A stretch of 64,000 nt of DNA from an uncultured Flavobacteriaceae bacterium (GTDB lineage: Bacteria > Bacteroidota > Bacteroidia > Flavobacteriales > Flavobacteriaceae): the NCBI GenBank assembly GCA_937773465.1, contig CALJVK010000019.1:14173-78172 (forward strand), written 5' to 3'. Position 1 is the first letter of the stretch, and the number at the start of each line of letters is the position of its first letter. The position numbers and the translations under genes were made by a program. Below the pieces are notes generated by a model. The model did not search any database. It saw nothing but the letters and a program-made list of their open reading frames with translations, and had not been told where the DNA came from. Below, in pieces: positions 52,688 through 62,240 of the stretch.

Positions 52688-54112
52688 TTATACCGTAAAT
52701 TTTTTAGACAAATCTTCTACGTATTTTCTGAACTGTTTGTCTGTAAAAGATAAATTGTCGACTGTTTTACATGCATGAAGGACAGTGGCATGATCTCTAC
52801 GACCTATTTGAGACCCTATGCTTGCAAGTGATGCTTTTGTGAATTTTTTTGCAAAGAACATTGCTAATTGCCTTGCTTGAACTATATGTCTTTTTCTTGT
52901 TTTTGATTGTAGAGTTGAAACATCCATTTGAAAATATTCAGAAACTATTTTTTGAATATAATCTATAGAAACTTCTCTTTTGGTGTTTTTAACAAATTTT
53001 TCTACTACACTTTTTGCTAATTCAATAGTAATTTCTTTCTTGTTAAATGATGATTGTGCTATTAAAGAAATCACAGCACCTTCAAGTTCTCTTACGTTAA
53101 CTTTTATGTTTTTAGCAACATAGTCAATTACCTCGTCAGAGATTTCTACTCCATCTCTGTAAAGCTTATTTTTTAAGATAGAAACTCTAGTTTCATAGTC
53201 AGGTCTTTGAAGTTCAGCAGACAATCCCCATTTGAACCTAGATAGGAGCCTTTGTTCAATATCTTGCATATCAACTGGAGCTTTATCAGAGGTTAAAATA
53301 ACTTGTTTGCCATTTTGATGCAAATGATTGAAGATGTGAAAAAATACATCCTGGGTTCCTGTTTTTCCAGAGAAAAACTGAACATCATCGATAATTAAAA
53401 CGTCTATTATTTGATAGAAATGTATAAAGTCGTTTCTATTATTCTTTTTAACTGAGTCAATGTATTGTTGTGTAAACTTTTCAGCAGAAATGTATAGCAC
53501 TGTTTTTTCTGGAAATTTTTCTTTTACATTAACACCAATAGCGTGTGCTAAATGTGTTTTTCCTAAACCAACTCCACCAAAAATTAAGAGAGGATTGAAA
53601 GATGTGCCTCCAGGCTTATTAGAAACTGCTAAACCAGCAGATCTTGCAAGTCTATTAGCATCACCCTCAAGGAAATTTTCAAAAGTATAATTAGGATTTA
53701 ATTGTGATTCAATTTTAAGATTTTTAATTCCTGGAATTACAAATGGATTTCTTAGCTCAGTTTGAAGATTACTTATTGAAAGGTCAACTTTTTGAGATGG
53801 CAAATGAGTTTTATATTGACTAGGAATTTTTTCTGTAAATGGACTTAGATTGCCAAAAGTGTTTTCCATTTTGATAACATAAATCAATCTGGCATTTTCT
53901 CCAAGTTCTTTGTTTAATGCTAATTTTAATAATTTCACATAATGTTCCTCAAGCCATTCATAAAAGAATTTACTTGGAACTTGAACACTTAGCACGTTGT
54001 TTTCGAACTTTATTGGCTTGATTGGTTCAAACCATGTTTTATAAGCTTGAATCTGTATATTATCTTTTATAAATTTCAGACAGTTTGTCCAAACAGATTC
54101 AGCTGTAATCAT
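52688..54112 (-). CDS. dnaA: Chromosomal replication initiator DnaA
   Basis: AAA+ initiator that melts oriC and loads DnaB. 474 residues from the ATG at 54112, which places MITAESVWTNCLKFIK at the expected N-terminus; an in-frame start 33 bases upstream would add 11 unconserved residues. Domain I (about 1-85), linker, AAA+ domain with Walker A GGVGLGKTHLAHAIG and Walker B DVLIIDDVQFF, and domain IV with IGSQIGRRDHATVLHACKTV for box recognition. No clear DnaA box cluster lies in the flanks, so oriC is not evident next to the gene. Confidence 0.96.
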   Translation of the reverse strand: MITAESVWTNCLKFIKDNIQIQAYKTWFEPIKPIKFENNVLSVQVPSKFFYEWLEEHYVKLLKLALNKELGENARLIYVIKMENTFGNLSPFTEKIPSQYKTHLPSQKVDLSISNLQTELRNPFVIPGIKNLKIESQLNPNYTFENFLEGDANRLARSAGLAVSNKPGGTSFNPLLIFGGVGLGKTHLAHAIGVNVKEKFPEKTVLYISAEKFTQQYIDSVKKNNRNDFIHFYQIIDVLIIDDVQFFSGKTGTQDVFFHIFNHLHQNGKQVILTSDKAPVDMQDIEQRLLSRFKWGLSAELQRPDYETRVSILKNKLYRDGVEISDEVIDYVAKNIKVNVRELEGAVISLIAQSSFNKKEITIELAKSVVEKFVKNTKREVSIDYIQKIVSEYFQMDVSTLQSKTRKRHIVQARQLAMFFAKKFTKASLASIGSQIGRRDHATVLHACKTVDNLSFTDKQFRKYVEDLSKKFTV

Positions 54113-54141
54113 TTTTATTTTTGGTTTTTGATGTTGTAAAG

Positions 54142-54169
54142 TCAATAAAGCTTGGTTAAACTTTATTGA
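54142..54169. repeat. Inverted repeat upstream of dnaA
   Basis: TCAATAAAG (54142-54150) and CTTTATTGA (54161-54169) form a perfect 9-bp inverted repeat with a 10-base spacer, 30-57 bases upstream of the dnaA start on the minus strand. It could be an operator or a leader hairpin of dnaA. No DnaA-box consensus is inside it. Confidence 0.5.
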
Positions 54170-54290
54170 TAATTAACTAGTAACAAATATGTGCAAATTT
54201 TTATTAAAAAAAAATCATTTTGCTATTGAATATTAAATATTTTTTGTTCATATTATAAGATGTCTAAATTAACTTTTTAATTTATATTTT

Positions 54291-54695
54291 TTGGAAGATA
54301 AAACTGAGATTTGTGTTAGATATAGTGAAACTGATCAAATGTCCTTTGTATACCATGGAAATTATGTTAAATACTTTGAGATCGGAAGAATTGCTTGGTT
54401 AAAAAAAATAGGAATTTCTTACAAACAAATGGAAGATGATGGTATTATGCTTCCGGTTGTTGATGTGAAAATTAATTTTAGAAAGTCTGCATCATTTGAT
54501 GACAAATTAATTTTAACAACAAAATTAATACGATTACCCTCTTACATGATTGAATTTGAATATGAAATTATTAGAAATGATGATTTGATTACAAGAGGAT
54601 ATACAAAATTAATTTTTTTAAATTCTAAAACGAAAAAGCCTATCAGATGTCCTAATTTTCTTTTGAATAAAATTATTTTGGATAAAGAACTCTAA
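54291..54695 (+). CDS. Acyl-CoA thioesterase (4HBT hot-dog fold)
   Basis: 134 residues: VRYSETDQMSFVYHGNYVKYFEIGRIAWL, the standard N-terminal 4-hydroxybenzoyl-CoA thioesterase motif (quoted in part: YSETDQM, VYHGNY), with DGIMLPVVDVKINFRK and RGYTKLIFLNSKT. Similar to YbgC/FadM types. The start is TTG at 54291, as no ATG lies in frame. A 145-base gap (54146-54290) separates it from dnaA and holds the inverted repeat. It overlaps the convergent ribD by 23 bases. Confidence 0.85.
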   Translation: MEDKTEICVRYSETDQMSFVYHGNYVKYFEIGRIAWLKKIGISYKQMEDDGIMLPVVDVKINFRKSASFDDKLILTTKLIRLPSYMIEFEYEIIRNDDLITRGYTKLIFLNSKTKKPIRCPNFLLNKIILDKEL

Positions 54696-55680
54696 GTTCA
54701 TCTTTTCCAATTTTATATTTTGATTTTTCTACTCCGTTTATCTTTGGACTAAGCACTCCATCATTTAGTTTTAACTCGTTCTTAAATATTCTTGCCTCGT
54801 CCCAAATATTATTTTTAATAAATATTTCTAAAGTTTTTTTACCGCCCTCAATTATTATTGATTGAACTTTGTTTTTATATAGAATTTCGCATAGATATTT
54901 TCCAATATTATTTTTACTGGAAAAATTACTAATTACAATTGTCATAGATTCATTATCAAAAACATTAAAATTTTTATTTAATGTTTTTTTATCATCTAAT
55001 ATTATTCTTAAAGGATTATTTCCGTTTATGTGCCTAACAGTCAAAGATGGATCATCTTTAATAACAGTATTATGTCCAATTAATATTGCATGCTCCTCTG
55101 ACCTCCATTTGTGAACTAGTTGTCTGCTTTCAACACAACTTATCCAAAAAGGTTTATTCTCATTTTTGTTTAGAGGGGCAATAAATTTATCCATAGTTTC
55201 TGCCCATTTTAATATTATATATGGTCTTTTATATTTGTTAAAATGAAGGAAATTTCTATGAAGATCATTACACTTCTTTTCTAAGATACCAATTGTTACT
55301 TTGATCCCTTTATTTTTAAGAAAGAAAATTCCATCTCCATTTACTTTTGAACTTATATCTTTAATACCAATAATTACATTACTTATTTGATGTTTATATA
55401 TTAACTCAGTACAAGGGGGTGTTTTTCCATAATGAGAGCAAGGTTCTAAAGTTACATAAAGTGTTGCTCCCTTTAAATCATTTTTATTTTTAACATTATT
55501 AATTGCATTGACTTCAGCGTGATTTCCTCCATAATTGGACGTAGTCCCCTCTGAAATAATTATATTGTCTTTTACAATTATACATCCTACAGACGGATTA
55601 GGATAATATTTTGATTCATTATTTCTTGCAAGATAGATACATCTTGACATGTACTTTTCATGTTTTTCAAGTGTCTTCAT
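54673..55680 (-). CDS. ribD: Bifunctional diaminohydroxyphosphoribosylaminopyrimidine deaminase / 5-amino-6-(5-phosphoribosylamino)uracil reductase
   Basis: Second and third riboflavin steps in one chain, 335 residues. The deaminase domain has NHAEVNAINN and LEPCSHYGKTPPC (zinc His and Cys); the reductase domain follows from about 150 with KRPYIILKWAETMDKFI, HAILIGHNTVIKDDPSLTVR and the SIIIEGGKKTL motif. Full length. It partners RibH (23.8 kb) in the same pathway. A 68-base divergent gap separates it from the GNAT gene. Confidence 0.94.
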   Translation of the reverse strand: MKTLEKHEKYMSRCIYLARNNESKYYPNPSVGCIIVKDNIIISEGTTSNYGGNHAEVNAINNVKNKNDLKGATLYVTLEPCSHYGKTPPCTELIYKHQISNVIIGIKDISSKVNGDGIFFLKNKGIKVTIGILEKKCNDLHRNFLHFNKYKRPYIILKWAETMDKFIAPLNKNENKPFWISCVESRQLVHKWRSEEHAILIGHNTVIKDDPSLTVRHINGNNPLRIILDDKKTLNKNFNVFDNESMTIVISNFSSKNNIGKYLCEILYKNKVQSIIIEGGKKTLEIFIKNNIWDEARIFKNELKLNDGVLSPKINGVEKSKYKIGKDELRVLYPK

Positions 55681-55748
55681 AAATAAATTACAGATTTTTG
55701 CTAAAGTATATATGACGTATATTCACAACACAAAAATACTTTTAAAAT

Positions 55749-56243
55749 ATGAAATTGAAAGATGAATTTTTTATTAGGAAAATTAAGGAGAAAGATAACC
55801 AAGAATTACACCACGTTTTATCTAGTGTTATGCGAGAATTTGATGTTCCAGAGACAGGAACTGCATTGGCAGATCCAGAGTTAAAAAAGATGTTTCAAGC
55901 CTACGATAATCATAAAAGTTCATATTTTGTAATATTAAAAAACAATTCTTTAGTAGGGGGAGCAGGAATTTCAAAACTTAAGAATTCCAATGATAATACT
56001 TGTGAACTTCAGAAAATGTATTTTTCAATTGAGGCACGAGGGAAAGGTTTAGGAAGTTTAATGATTGATTTGTGTTTAAAAAGTGCAATTGAAGAGGGAT
56101 TTGAAAAGTGTTATATTGAAACAATGCATAATATGAACAAGGCCCAAAAATTATATTTAAAAAAAGGGTTTAGATATTTAGATAGCCCTTTAGGAAACAC
56201 AGGTCATTGTTCATGTCCTGTATGGATGATAAAAGATTTGTAA
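55749..56243 (+). CDS. GNAT family N-acetyltransferase
   Basis: 164 residues with the GNAT acetyl-CoA motif IEARGKGLGSLMI (Q/R-x-x-G-x-G/A) near residue 97-110, LQKMYFSIEARG, and KLYLKKGFRYLD at the end. The substrate cannot be inferred. A weak box pair TTTTTG-N17-TATATTCA occurs upstream. The stop overlaps the start of prmC by one base (TAATG), so they are coupled. Confidence 0.85.
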   Translation: MKLKDEFFIRKIKEKDNQELHHVLSSVMREFDVPETGTALADPELKKMFQAYDNHKSSYFVILKNNSLVGGAGISKLKNSNDNTCELQKMYFSIEARGKGLGSLMIDLCLKSAIEEGFEKCYIETMHNMNKAQKLYLKKGFRYLDSPLGNTGHCSCPVWMIKDL

Positions 56244-57085
56244 TGACATTGTTAGACTTTAATAATTTATTTAAAAGTAAATTAAGTTCAAAAATTGAAA
56301 ATAATGAACTTGATGAGTTTTTTTTCTGGTTAATTGAGCATTACTGCAATTTTAGTAGAATGAATTATATTTTGAATTCAAATTTTAACATTTCTAAAAT
56401 TCAAGAGCGAAAACTTATAGATTCAATTGATTTGTTAATAAATGATATGCCAATTCAATACGTAATTGGAGAAACTAACTTTATGGATTTAGTTTTCAAA
56501 TTGAATAATAATGTACTAATTCCAAGACCTGAAACAGAGGAGTTGGTTAATTGGATTATTAATGATACACATGCAAATAAAAATATATTAGATATTGGTA
56601 CTGGAAGTGGATGTATTGCTATTAGTTTGTCGAAAAACTTAAATAATTGTAATGTATCAGGCTGGGATATTAATGAAGATATTATAAAAATTGCTAATCA
56701 AAATGCAATTTTAAACAATGTCGAAGTATTGTTCGAAATTTCTGATATAACCAAACCCAAATTTTTAAATGAGAAGTTTGATGTGTTGGTTTCAAATCCA
56801 CCATATATAATTAATAACGAAAAAAAATTAATATCTAATAATGTAAAATTATTTGAACCACACAGTGCTCTTTTTGTTGAAGATGATGAACCTTTATATT
56901 TTTATAAAAAGATATTGGAATTTGCAATTTTTAATTTAAAATCAAATGGTTTTTTATATCTTGAAATAAATGAAAATTTTTCTAAAGAAGTTTTAAAACT
57001 TTTAAAAGATAACGGATTTTACGATATTCAACTTAAAAAGGATTTTAGACTAAAAAACAGAATGATTAAGGGAATTAAGAAATGA
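56243..57085 (+). CDS. prmC: Peptide chain release factor N5-glutamine methyltransferase
   Basis: Methylates the GGQ glutamine of RF1/RF2. 280 residues from ATG 56243; an ATG-bearing extension at 56207 lies inside the GNAT gene and is not conserved. The SAM-binding block NILDIGTGSGCIAISLS, the substrate motif NPPYI (VLVSNPPYIIN) and N-terminal helical domain with MPIQYVIGETNFMDL and NVLIPRPETEELV are seen. It overlaps ligA by 4 bases. Confidence 0.94.
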   Translation: MTLLDFNNLFKSKLSSKIENNELDEFFFWLIEHYCNFSRMNYILNSNFNISKIQERKLIDSIDLLINDMPIQYVIGETNFMDLVFKLNNNVLIPRPETEELVNWIINDTHANKNILDIGTGSGCIAISLSKNLNNCNVSGWDINEDIIKIANQNAILNNVEVLFEISDITKPKFLNEKFDVLVSNPPYIINNEKKLISNNVKLFEPHSALFVEDDEPLYFYKKILEFAIFNLKSNGFLYLEINENFSKEVLKLLKDNGFYDIQLKKDFRLKNRMIKGIKK

Positions 57086-59085
57086 GTTTAAATCAAAAAA
57101 TATTAGAAAATTTAAGAGATGAAATACACATGCATACTCACCTTTATTATGTAAAAGATGCACCAATAATAAGTGATTATGAATTTGATTTAATGTTAAA
57201 AAAATTAACTGATCTTGAATCAAAATTTCCGCAATTTTTTGATATTAATTCCCCTTCTCAAAGAGTAGGTGGAAAGGTTTCTAAAAACTTTAATAATATC
57301 AAGCATGATTATCCGATGTATTCTTTAGATAATTCTTACTCTAAAAAAGATTTAGATAGTTTTTATTCTAGAATATTAAAGAAAATCCCTGATAATGATT
57401 TAAATTTTTTGTGTGAACTTAAGTTTGACGGCGTTTCAATAAATCTAAGTTATGAAAATGGTGTTTTAGTTAGAGCGGTAACAAGGGGAGATGGTGTTCA
57501 AGGTGATGATGTGACTGAGAATGTCAAAACTATTAAAACAGTTCCGTTAAAACTAAATGGGGATTATCCATCAAAATTTCAAATTAGAGGAGAAATATTT
57601 ATTGAACTTAATGACTTTAATAAAATGAATATTGATAGAACTAATAATGGTTTAGAGCCTTATATGAATCCTAGAAATACTGCTTCAGGAAGTTTAAAGT
57701 TGCAAGACAGTGCTGAAGTAGCTAGAAGACCATTGAAATGTTTTTTATATCAAGTAGTTTCGGAATACGATGAATCTAAAACTCAATATGAAAATTTAGT
57801 TTCAGCCTCAAAATGGGGTTTTAATGTTTCTGATTCATATAAGCTTTGTAATACTATTGATGAGGTTTTTGATTTTATTAATGATTGGGATCAAAAAAGA
57901 AATGATTTAGATTTCGAAATTGATGGAATAGTTATTAAAGTTAATCAAATCGATTATCAAAAAACATTAGGATTCACTTCAAAGTATCCAAGATGGTCAA
58001 TAGCATATAAATTTAAAACACTTCAAGTATCAACTCTGTTATTATCTGTAAGTTATCAAGTTGGAAGAACAGGTGCTATAACACCTGTTGCAAATTTAAA
58101 TCCAGTTTTGTTAGGGGGGACAATAGTAAAGAGAGCTTCTCTTCATAATGAGGATCAAATAAACAAACTTGATTTACATTTAAATGATCATGTTTTAATT
58201 GAAAAAGGAGGAGAGATTATTCCGAAAATTGTCGATGTTCAACTTGATGAAAGAAATCTTGATTCAAATCGAATTTTCTTTATAAACAAATGTCCTTCTT
58301 GTCAAGCTGATTTATCTAAAAACGAATCAGAAGCACATCATTATTGTTTAAATTTTAATTCATGTCCTCCTCAAATTACTGGAAGAATACAACATTTTAT
58401 ATCAAGAAAAGCAATGGATATTAACGGAATAGGTAATGAGACTATTCAATTAATGTTTCAAAACAAATTAATAACAAATTATGCTGATTTATATACATTA
58501 AAAAAAGAGGATTTACTAAGTTTAGAAAGAATGGCTGAAAAATCAGTAGAGAATATTTTTAAAGGTTTAAATGAATCTAAAAAAGTGCCTTTTGAAAGAG
58601 TTTTATTTGCATTAGGTATTAGACATGTTGGTCAGACTGTATCTAAAAATCTTGCAAAAAAATTTGAATCCATTGATAATTTAATTTCTCAAACTTATGA
58701 CGAATTACTTTTGGTTGATGAAATCGGAGAAAGAATTTCAAAAAGTGTAGTTGATTTTTTTAAGAATGAAAAAAATATTATTAATATTGAAAAACTTAAA
58801 ACAGTCGGATTGCAGTTCCATTCCGAAATTAAAACCAATGTCACTAATGTTTTCAATGATAAAACTTTTGTAGTTTCAGGAATTTTTGAAGGTTATTCAA
58901 GAGATCAGTTGAAAAATTTAATTGAAATAAACGGGGGAAAAAATCTTAGTTCTGTTAGTTCCAAAACAAATTATTTATTAGCTGGTGATAAAATGGGCCC
59001 AAGTAAATTAAAAAAAGCTGAAGATTTAGGGGTTGACATAATTTCGGAACAGGATTTCAATAAACTTCTAATGTTTAAACCTTGA
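57082..59085 (+). CDS. ligA: NAD-dependent DNA ligase LigA
   Basis: Seals nicks using NAD. 667 residues with the adenylation domain starting NLRDEIHMHTHLYYV, the catalytic lysine in LCELKFDGVSINLSY (about Lys114), SLHNEDQINKLDLHLNDHV (OB fold), a Cys4 zinc finger around CPSC (about 404-430), four HhH motifs and a C-terminal BRCT domain (about 590-667). Overlaps prmC by 4 bases and the convergent metallophosphatase by 11. Confidence 0.96.
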   Translation: MSLNQKILENLRDEIHMHTHLYYVKDAPIISDYEFDLMLKKLTDLESKFPQFFDINSPSQRVGGKVSKNFNNIKHDYPMYSLDNSYSKKDLDSFYSRILKKIPDNDLNFLCELKFDGVSINLSYENGVLVRAVTRGDGVQGDDVTENVKTIKTVPLKLNGDYPSKFQIRGEIFIELNDFNKMNIDRTNNGLEPYMNPRNTASGSLKLQDSAEVARRPLKCFLYQVVSEYDESKTQYENLVSASKWGFNVSDSYKLCNTIDEVFDFINDWDQKRNDLDFEIDGIVIKVNQIDYQKTLGFTSKYPRWSIAYKFKTLQVSTLLLSVSYQVGRTGAITPVANLNPVLLGGTIVKRASLHNEDQINKLDLHLNDHVLIEKGGEIIPKIVDVQLDERNLDSNRIFFINKCPSCQADLSKNESEAHHYCLNFNSCPPQITGRIQHFISRKAMDINGIGNETIQLMFQNKLITNYADLYTLKKEDLLSLERMAEKSVENIFKGLNESKKVPFERVLFALGIRHVGQTVSKNLAKKFESIDNLISQTYDELLLVDEIGERISKSVVDFFKNEKNIINIEKLKTVGLQFHSEIKTNVTNVFNDKTFVVSGIFEGYSRDQLKNLIEINGGKNLSSVSSKTNYLLAGDKMGPSKLKKAEDLGVDIISEQDFNKLLMFKP

Positions 59086-59989
59086 TGTTTTCTGATTTTT
59101 GAATTCCTGGATCATTTGAAAAATAGAAATCAATTTTTCCTAGATTTATTCCAAAACATCCAACTTGGTTGATTAAAACATTTTTATTATCCAAATTTTT
59201 AATTTCTATTGGTTTTTCTAAAAACGTATGTGTATGTCCTCCAATGATTAAATCGATATTTCTAGTTTTTTTAGCTAATATTAAATCACACATTAAATTT
59301 TTATCTTTTGAATATGAAAAACCTAAATGTGAAAGGCATATAATTAAATCACAATTTTGATTAAATTTTAATTCATTAGTAATGTCTTTTGAAATTTCAA
59401 CAGGATCTAAATACTTTATTCCATTATATAAGTTCTTTTCAACTAATCCATCTAATTCTATACCAAGTCCAAAAACTCCAATTTTTATACCATCAACATT
59501 AAAAACTTGATATTTTTTAATTTTATTTTCAAGTGGAGTATTCTTAAAAGTATAATTTGAATTTATAAATGAAAAATCAGCATGTTTTAATGATTTAGAT
59601 AGCTTTTCAATTCCATTGTCAAATTCATGATTTCCCAAGGTAGATGCATTATAGCCCATTTTACTCATTAATTTCAATTCAACTTCACCTTCAAAGAAAT
59701 TAAAATAAGGAGTGCCTTGAAAAACATCTCCTGCATCAAGTATTAAAGTATTAGGATTATCATTTTTAATTGAATTTATGAGATTTGACCTAGCTATTAC
59801 GCCTCCACTATTAGGATTTATTGGGTCATTATTTGGAAATGGATCGATGTGACTATGAACATCATTAGTATGTAAAATTGTAATTTTTTTTATATCCTTA
59901 TTATAATTATTATTTAAGGGTATTAGAGGAAGAGTTAATCCAAAAATTGTGGAGGATTTTACATGTTTTAAAAAGTGTCTTCTCCTCAT
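59075..59989 (-). CDS. Metallophosphatase, N-terminal half of a two-protein 5'-nucleotidase
   Basis: 304 residues with a twin-arginine-type signal (RRRHFLKH matching RRxFLK) and the calcineurin-like metal sites HTNDVHSHIDPF, LDAGDVFQGTP, LGNHEFDNG, CLSHLGFS and GGHTHTF. It is the catalytic domain of UshA-type 5'-nucleotidases without the nucleotide-binding C-domain, which is a separate protein from the next gene. Probably exported to the periplasm by Tat. The start overlaps the partner gene by 4 bases. Confidence 0.85.
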   Translation of the reverse strand: MRRRHFLKHVKSSTIFGLTLPLIPLNNNYNKDIKKITILHTNDVHSHIDPFPNNDPINPNSGGVIARSNLINSIKNDNPNTLILDAGDVFQGTPYFNFFEGEVELKLMSKMGYNASTLGNHEFDNGIEKLSKSLKHADFSFINSNYTFKNTPLENKIKKYQVFNVDGIKIGVFGLGIELDGLVEKNLYNGIKYLDPVEISKDITNELKFNQNCDLIICLSHLGFSYSKDKNLMCDLILAKKTRNIDLIIGGHTHTFLEKPIEIKNLDNKNVLINQVGCFGINLGKIDFYFSNDPGIQKSENIKV

Positions 59990-60735
59990 TTTGATCTGAA
60001 AATTCTGTTATCTAATTTGCTTTCAACTAATTTCTTATTTGTCATTGATTTGATTAATAACTCTCTAAGATTTAAATTAAGATTATACAATTCTAAGGGA
60101 TCTTTGAAAAAATTCATTTTATCTCCACCTTCTTGTAAGAAGTTTGATGTTAATACAAAATAATCTTTTTCACTATCAAATTCTTTTTTATTAATAAGGA
60201 TGTTTTTAACTTTTTTATTAAAAAATTCTATTTCTATTTTAGAACTGGGGTGTGCAAGGTTTTCATTATTGAAATAATTGATTAAATCAACAACCTTTTC
60301 ACCTTTAATTTTAACTACAATAGCTAAATTCTTCCATGGCATTATAGTAAATAAATCATGTTGAGTTATATCTCCTTTATTTAATGTTCCCCTAACTCCT
60401 CCATAATTAAATAATGCAAAATCTATATTTTTTGATGTAATTTCTTTGAATTTAGGATTGCATTCTTCATAAAGAATATCAGCAATTAAATTACCAAGTG
60501 TAGATTCTAATTTACCATCACGAATACTATATGATTCCTTGCTAGATCCAATAACTTTTTCTAATTTTTTAATTTTATTTCTAAAAGGTTTTATGATAAA
60601 TTCAATTTCTAAATCTATAATTGAATCTTTAATTTTTATATTCTCTTCAAAAGAAATATTAGAAATATTATAACTTGTATTTGTACAAGAAAAGCTTAAT
60701 AAAGTTATAATTAAAACAATTAGTTTCAATTTCAT
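59986..60735 (-). CDS. 5'-nucleotidase C-terminal domain lipoprotein
   Basis: 249 residues from ATG 60735 with a lipobox (LLSFSC, Cys17); a TTG-type extension at 60762 is not needed. The 5_nucleotid_C motifs LGNLIADILYEE, FALFNYGGVRGTLNKGDI and FTIMPWKNLAIVVKIKG are present, binding the base and sugar of nucleotides in full-length enzymes. It lies upstream of the metallophosphatase with a 4-base overlap, reversed relative to the domain order in UshA. The two presumably assemble at the outer leaflet of the inner membrane or in the outer membrane (inference). Confidence 0.85.
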   Translation of the reverse strand: MKLKLIVLIITLLSFSCTNTSYNISNISFEENIKIKDSIIDLEIEFIIKPFRNKIKKLEKVIGSSKESYSIRDGKLESTLGNLIADILYEECNPKFKEITSKNIDFALFNYGGVRGTLNKGDITQHDLFTIMPWKNLAIVVKIKGEKVVDLINYFNNENLAHPSSKIEIEFFNKKVKNILINKKEFDSEKDYFVLTSNFLQEGGDKMNFFKDPLELYNLNLNLRELLIKSMTNKKLVESKLDNRIFRSK

Positions 60736-60797
60736 TTTTTTATTATAAAAAATAGTAATCAATTCTTAAATATGTAATTTAGCACTACTTTAAAGAT

Positions 60798-61313
60798 ATG
60801 ATATTTAAATCACTACATGAAAATCTTGTTAAAAAAAAGATAAATAAGTCACTAGAACTTTTAAATAATCAGATTAGAATAAAACCAAATCCAATCAAAA
60901 CAATAGGATGTATAATTGATCCTATGTTTCCTGTTGAGGTTAATAACTTTATTAAGTTAGTTTATAAAATAGGTTTGAAAGAAAAAGATCTAAAATTGAT
61001 TACTTTCCAAGAAAATGATAATGGATTTAATATTTTTTCAAATATGAATATTACTCCTAAATCAATTTCATATACTGGAAATTTAACAGGAAAAGATTCT
61101 TTAGAATTTATTTCCTATGATTATGATTTATTAATTAATTTTTTTAAATCTAGTGATGTTTTAACTTTATTGTCTTCAAAAGTTAATGCTAAGTTTAGAG
61201 TAGGTTTTAACTCTGTTGATTCCAGATTGAATGATTTAATTTTTTCAGATAAAATGAAAAAATTTAAAGAATTTGATTCTGAATTAATTAAATATTTAAA
61301 ACTAATTAGATAA
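60798..61313 (+). CDS. DUF6913 family protein
   Basis: 171-residue Flavobacteriia-specific protein (DUF6913): IGCIIDPMFPVEVNNFIKL, ITFQENDNGF, LINFFKSSDVLTLLSSKVNAKFRVGFN. It is cytoplasmic by composition, without signal or membrane segment. Function is unknown. It is immediately followed by dapA, sharing one base, and by the bamD cluster, which is a conserved order in the group as far as I recall. Confidence 0.75.
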   Translation: MIFKSLHENLVKKKINKSLELLNNQIRIKPNPIKTIGCIIDPMFPVEVNNFIKLVYKIGLKEKDLKLITFQENDNGFNIFSNMNITPKSISYTGNLTGKDSLEFISYDYDLLINFFKSSDVLTLLSSKVNAKFRVGFNSVDSRLNDLIFSDKMKKFKEFDSELIKYLKLIR

Positions 61314-62209
61314 TGAGTTTAATAAAAAAACTTAAAGGTACGGGTGTCGCTGTTGTAACGCCTTTTAAAAATGATCTTTCCATAGATTTTGATGCTATTA
61401 ATAATATCGTTGATTTTTTGATAAACAATGGAATAAAATATATTGTTGTTCAGGGAACAACAGGTGAAAGTTCTACAATGTCTGATGATGAAAAAATGAT
61501 TTCTCGTCAAGCCTTTGTAAAGGCCAATAATAATCGTATTCCATTAGTTTTAGGATTTGGTTCAAATGACACAAATTATCTATTAAAAAATTTAAAAAAA
61601 ACTGATTTCACAGGTTATTCTGCTATTCTTTCTGTCACGCCCTATTATAATAAACCGACTATGAATGGTTTATTTAATCATTTTTCTTTATTAGCTAAAT
61701 CGTCTATATTACCGATAATCTTATATAATGTTCCATCAAGAACAGGTTGTAATATGCTTCCTGATATAACAATTAAGTTAGCTAATGAGTTTAAAAACAT
61801 AATAGGCATCAAAGAAGCATCTGGTGATTTAGATCAAGTAAAAGAATTAATTACAAATAGTCCAGATGATTTTTTAGTTATTTCTGGTGATGATGATACT
61901 GCTTATCAGAGTGTTTTAATGGGTGGTGATGGAGTAATTTCCGTTGTAGCTGGTTGTATTCCTAAAGAGTTTTCTCAAATAATTAGTATGTCTTTTGAAA
62001 AAAATGTATCTGAATGTAAATCAAAATTCAAAATCATAAAGCCATTATTAGATTTTTTATTTGAAGAAGGTAATCCATCTGGTATTAAAGCTGCTTTATC
62101 ATTTTTAAATTTATGTCAAAATAATTTGAGACTACCATTGATTCCAGTGTCAAATCAATTAAAAACTAATATTCAAAATTCAATTTCCAAAATAAAAAAA
62201 GATTATTAA
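61313..62209 (+). CDS. dapA: 4-hydroxy-tetrahydrodipicolinate synthase
   Basis: First step of lysine/diaminopimelate synthesis from aspartate semialdehyde and pyruvate. 298 residues, TIM barrel: GTGVAVVTPFKNDLSIDF, VVQGTTGESSTMSDDEK, YNVPSRTGCN (Tyr) and IIGIKEASGDLDQ with the Schiff-base Lys, then LVISGDDDTAYQSVLMGGDG. Full length. Overlaps DUF6913 by one base; bamD follows after 31 bases. Confidence 0.95.
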   Translation: MSLIKKLKGTGVAVVTPFKNDLSIDFDAINNIVDFLINNGIKYIVVQGTTGESSTMSDDEKMISRQAFVKANNNRIPLVLGFGSNDTNYLLKNLKKTDFTGYSAILSVTPYYNKPTMNGLFNHFSLLAKSSILPIILYNVPSRTGCNMLPDITIKLANEFKNIIGIKEASGDLDQVKELITNSPDDFLVISGDDDTAYQSVLMGGDGVISVVAGCIPKEFSQIISMSFEKNVSECKSKFKIIKPLLDFLFEEGNPSGIKAALSFLNLCQNNLRLPLIPVSNQLKTNIQNSISKIKKDY

Positions 62210-62240
62210 ATCGTTTAGAAAAAAATACTAAATTTACCAC

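Noticed and set aside
54113..54290. Origin of replication beside dnaA
   Set aside because: No cluster of DnaA boxes (TTATNCACA) on either strand and only 178 bases of gap. In many Bacteroidota oriC lies away from dnaA.
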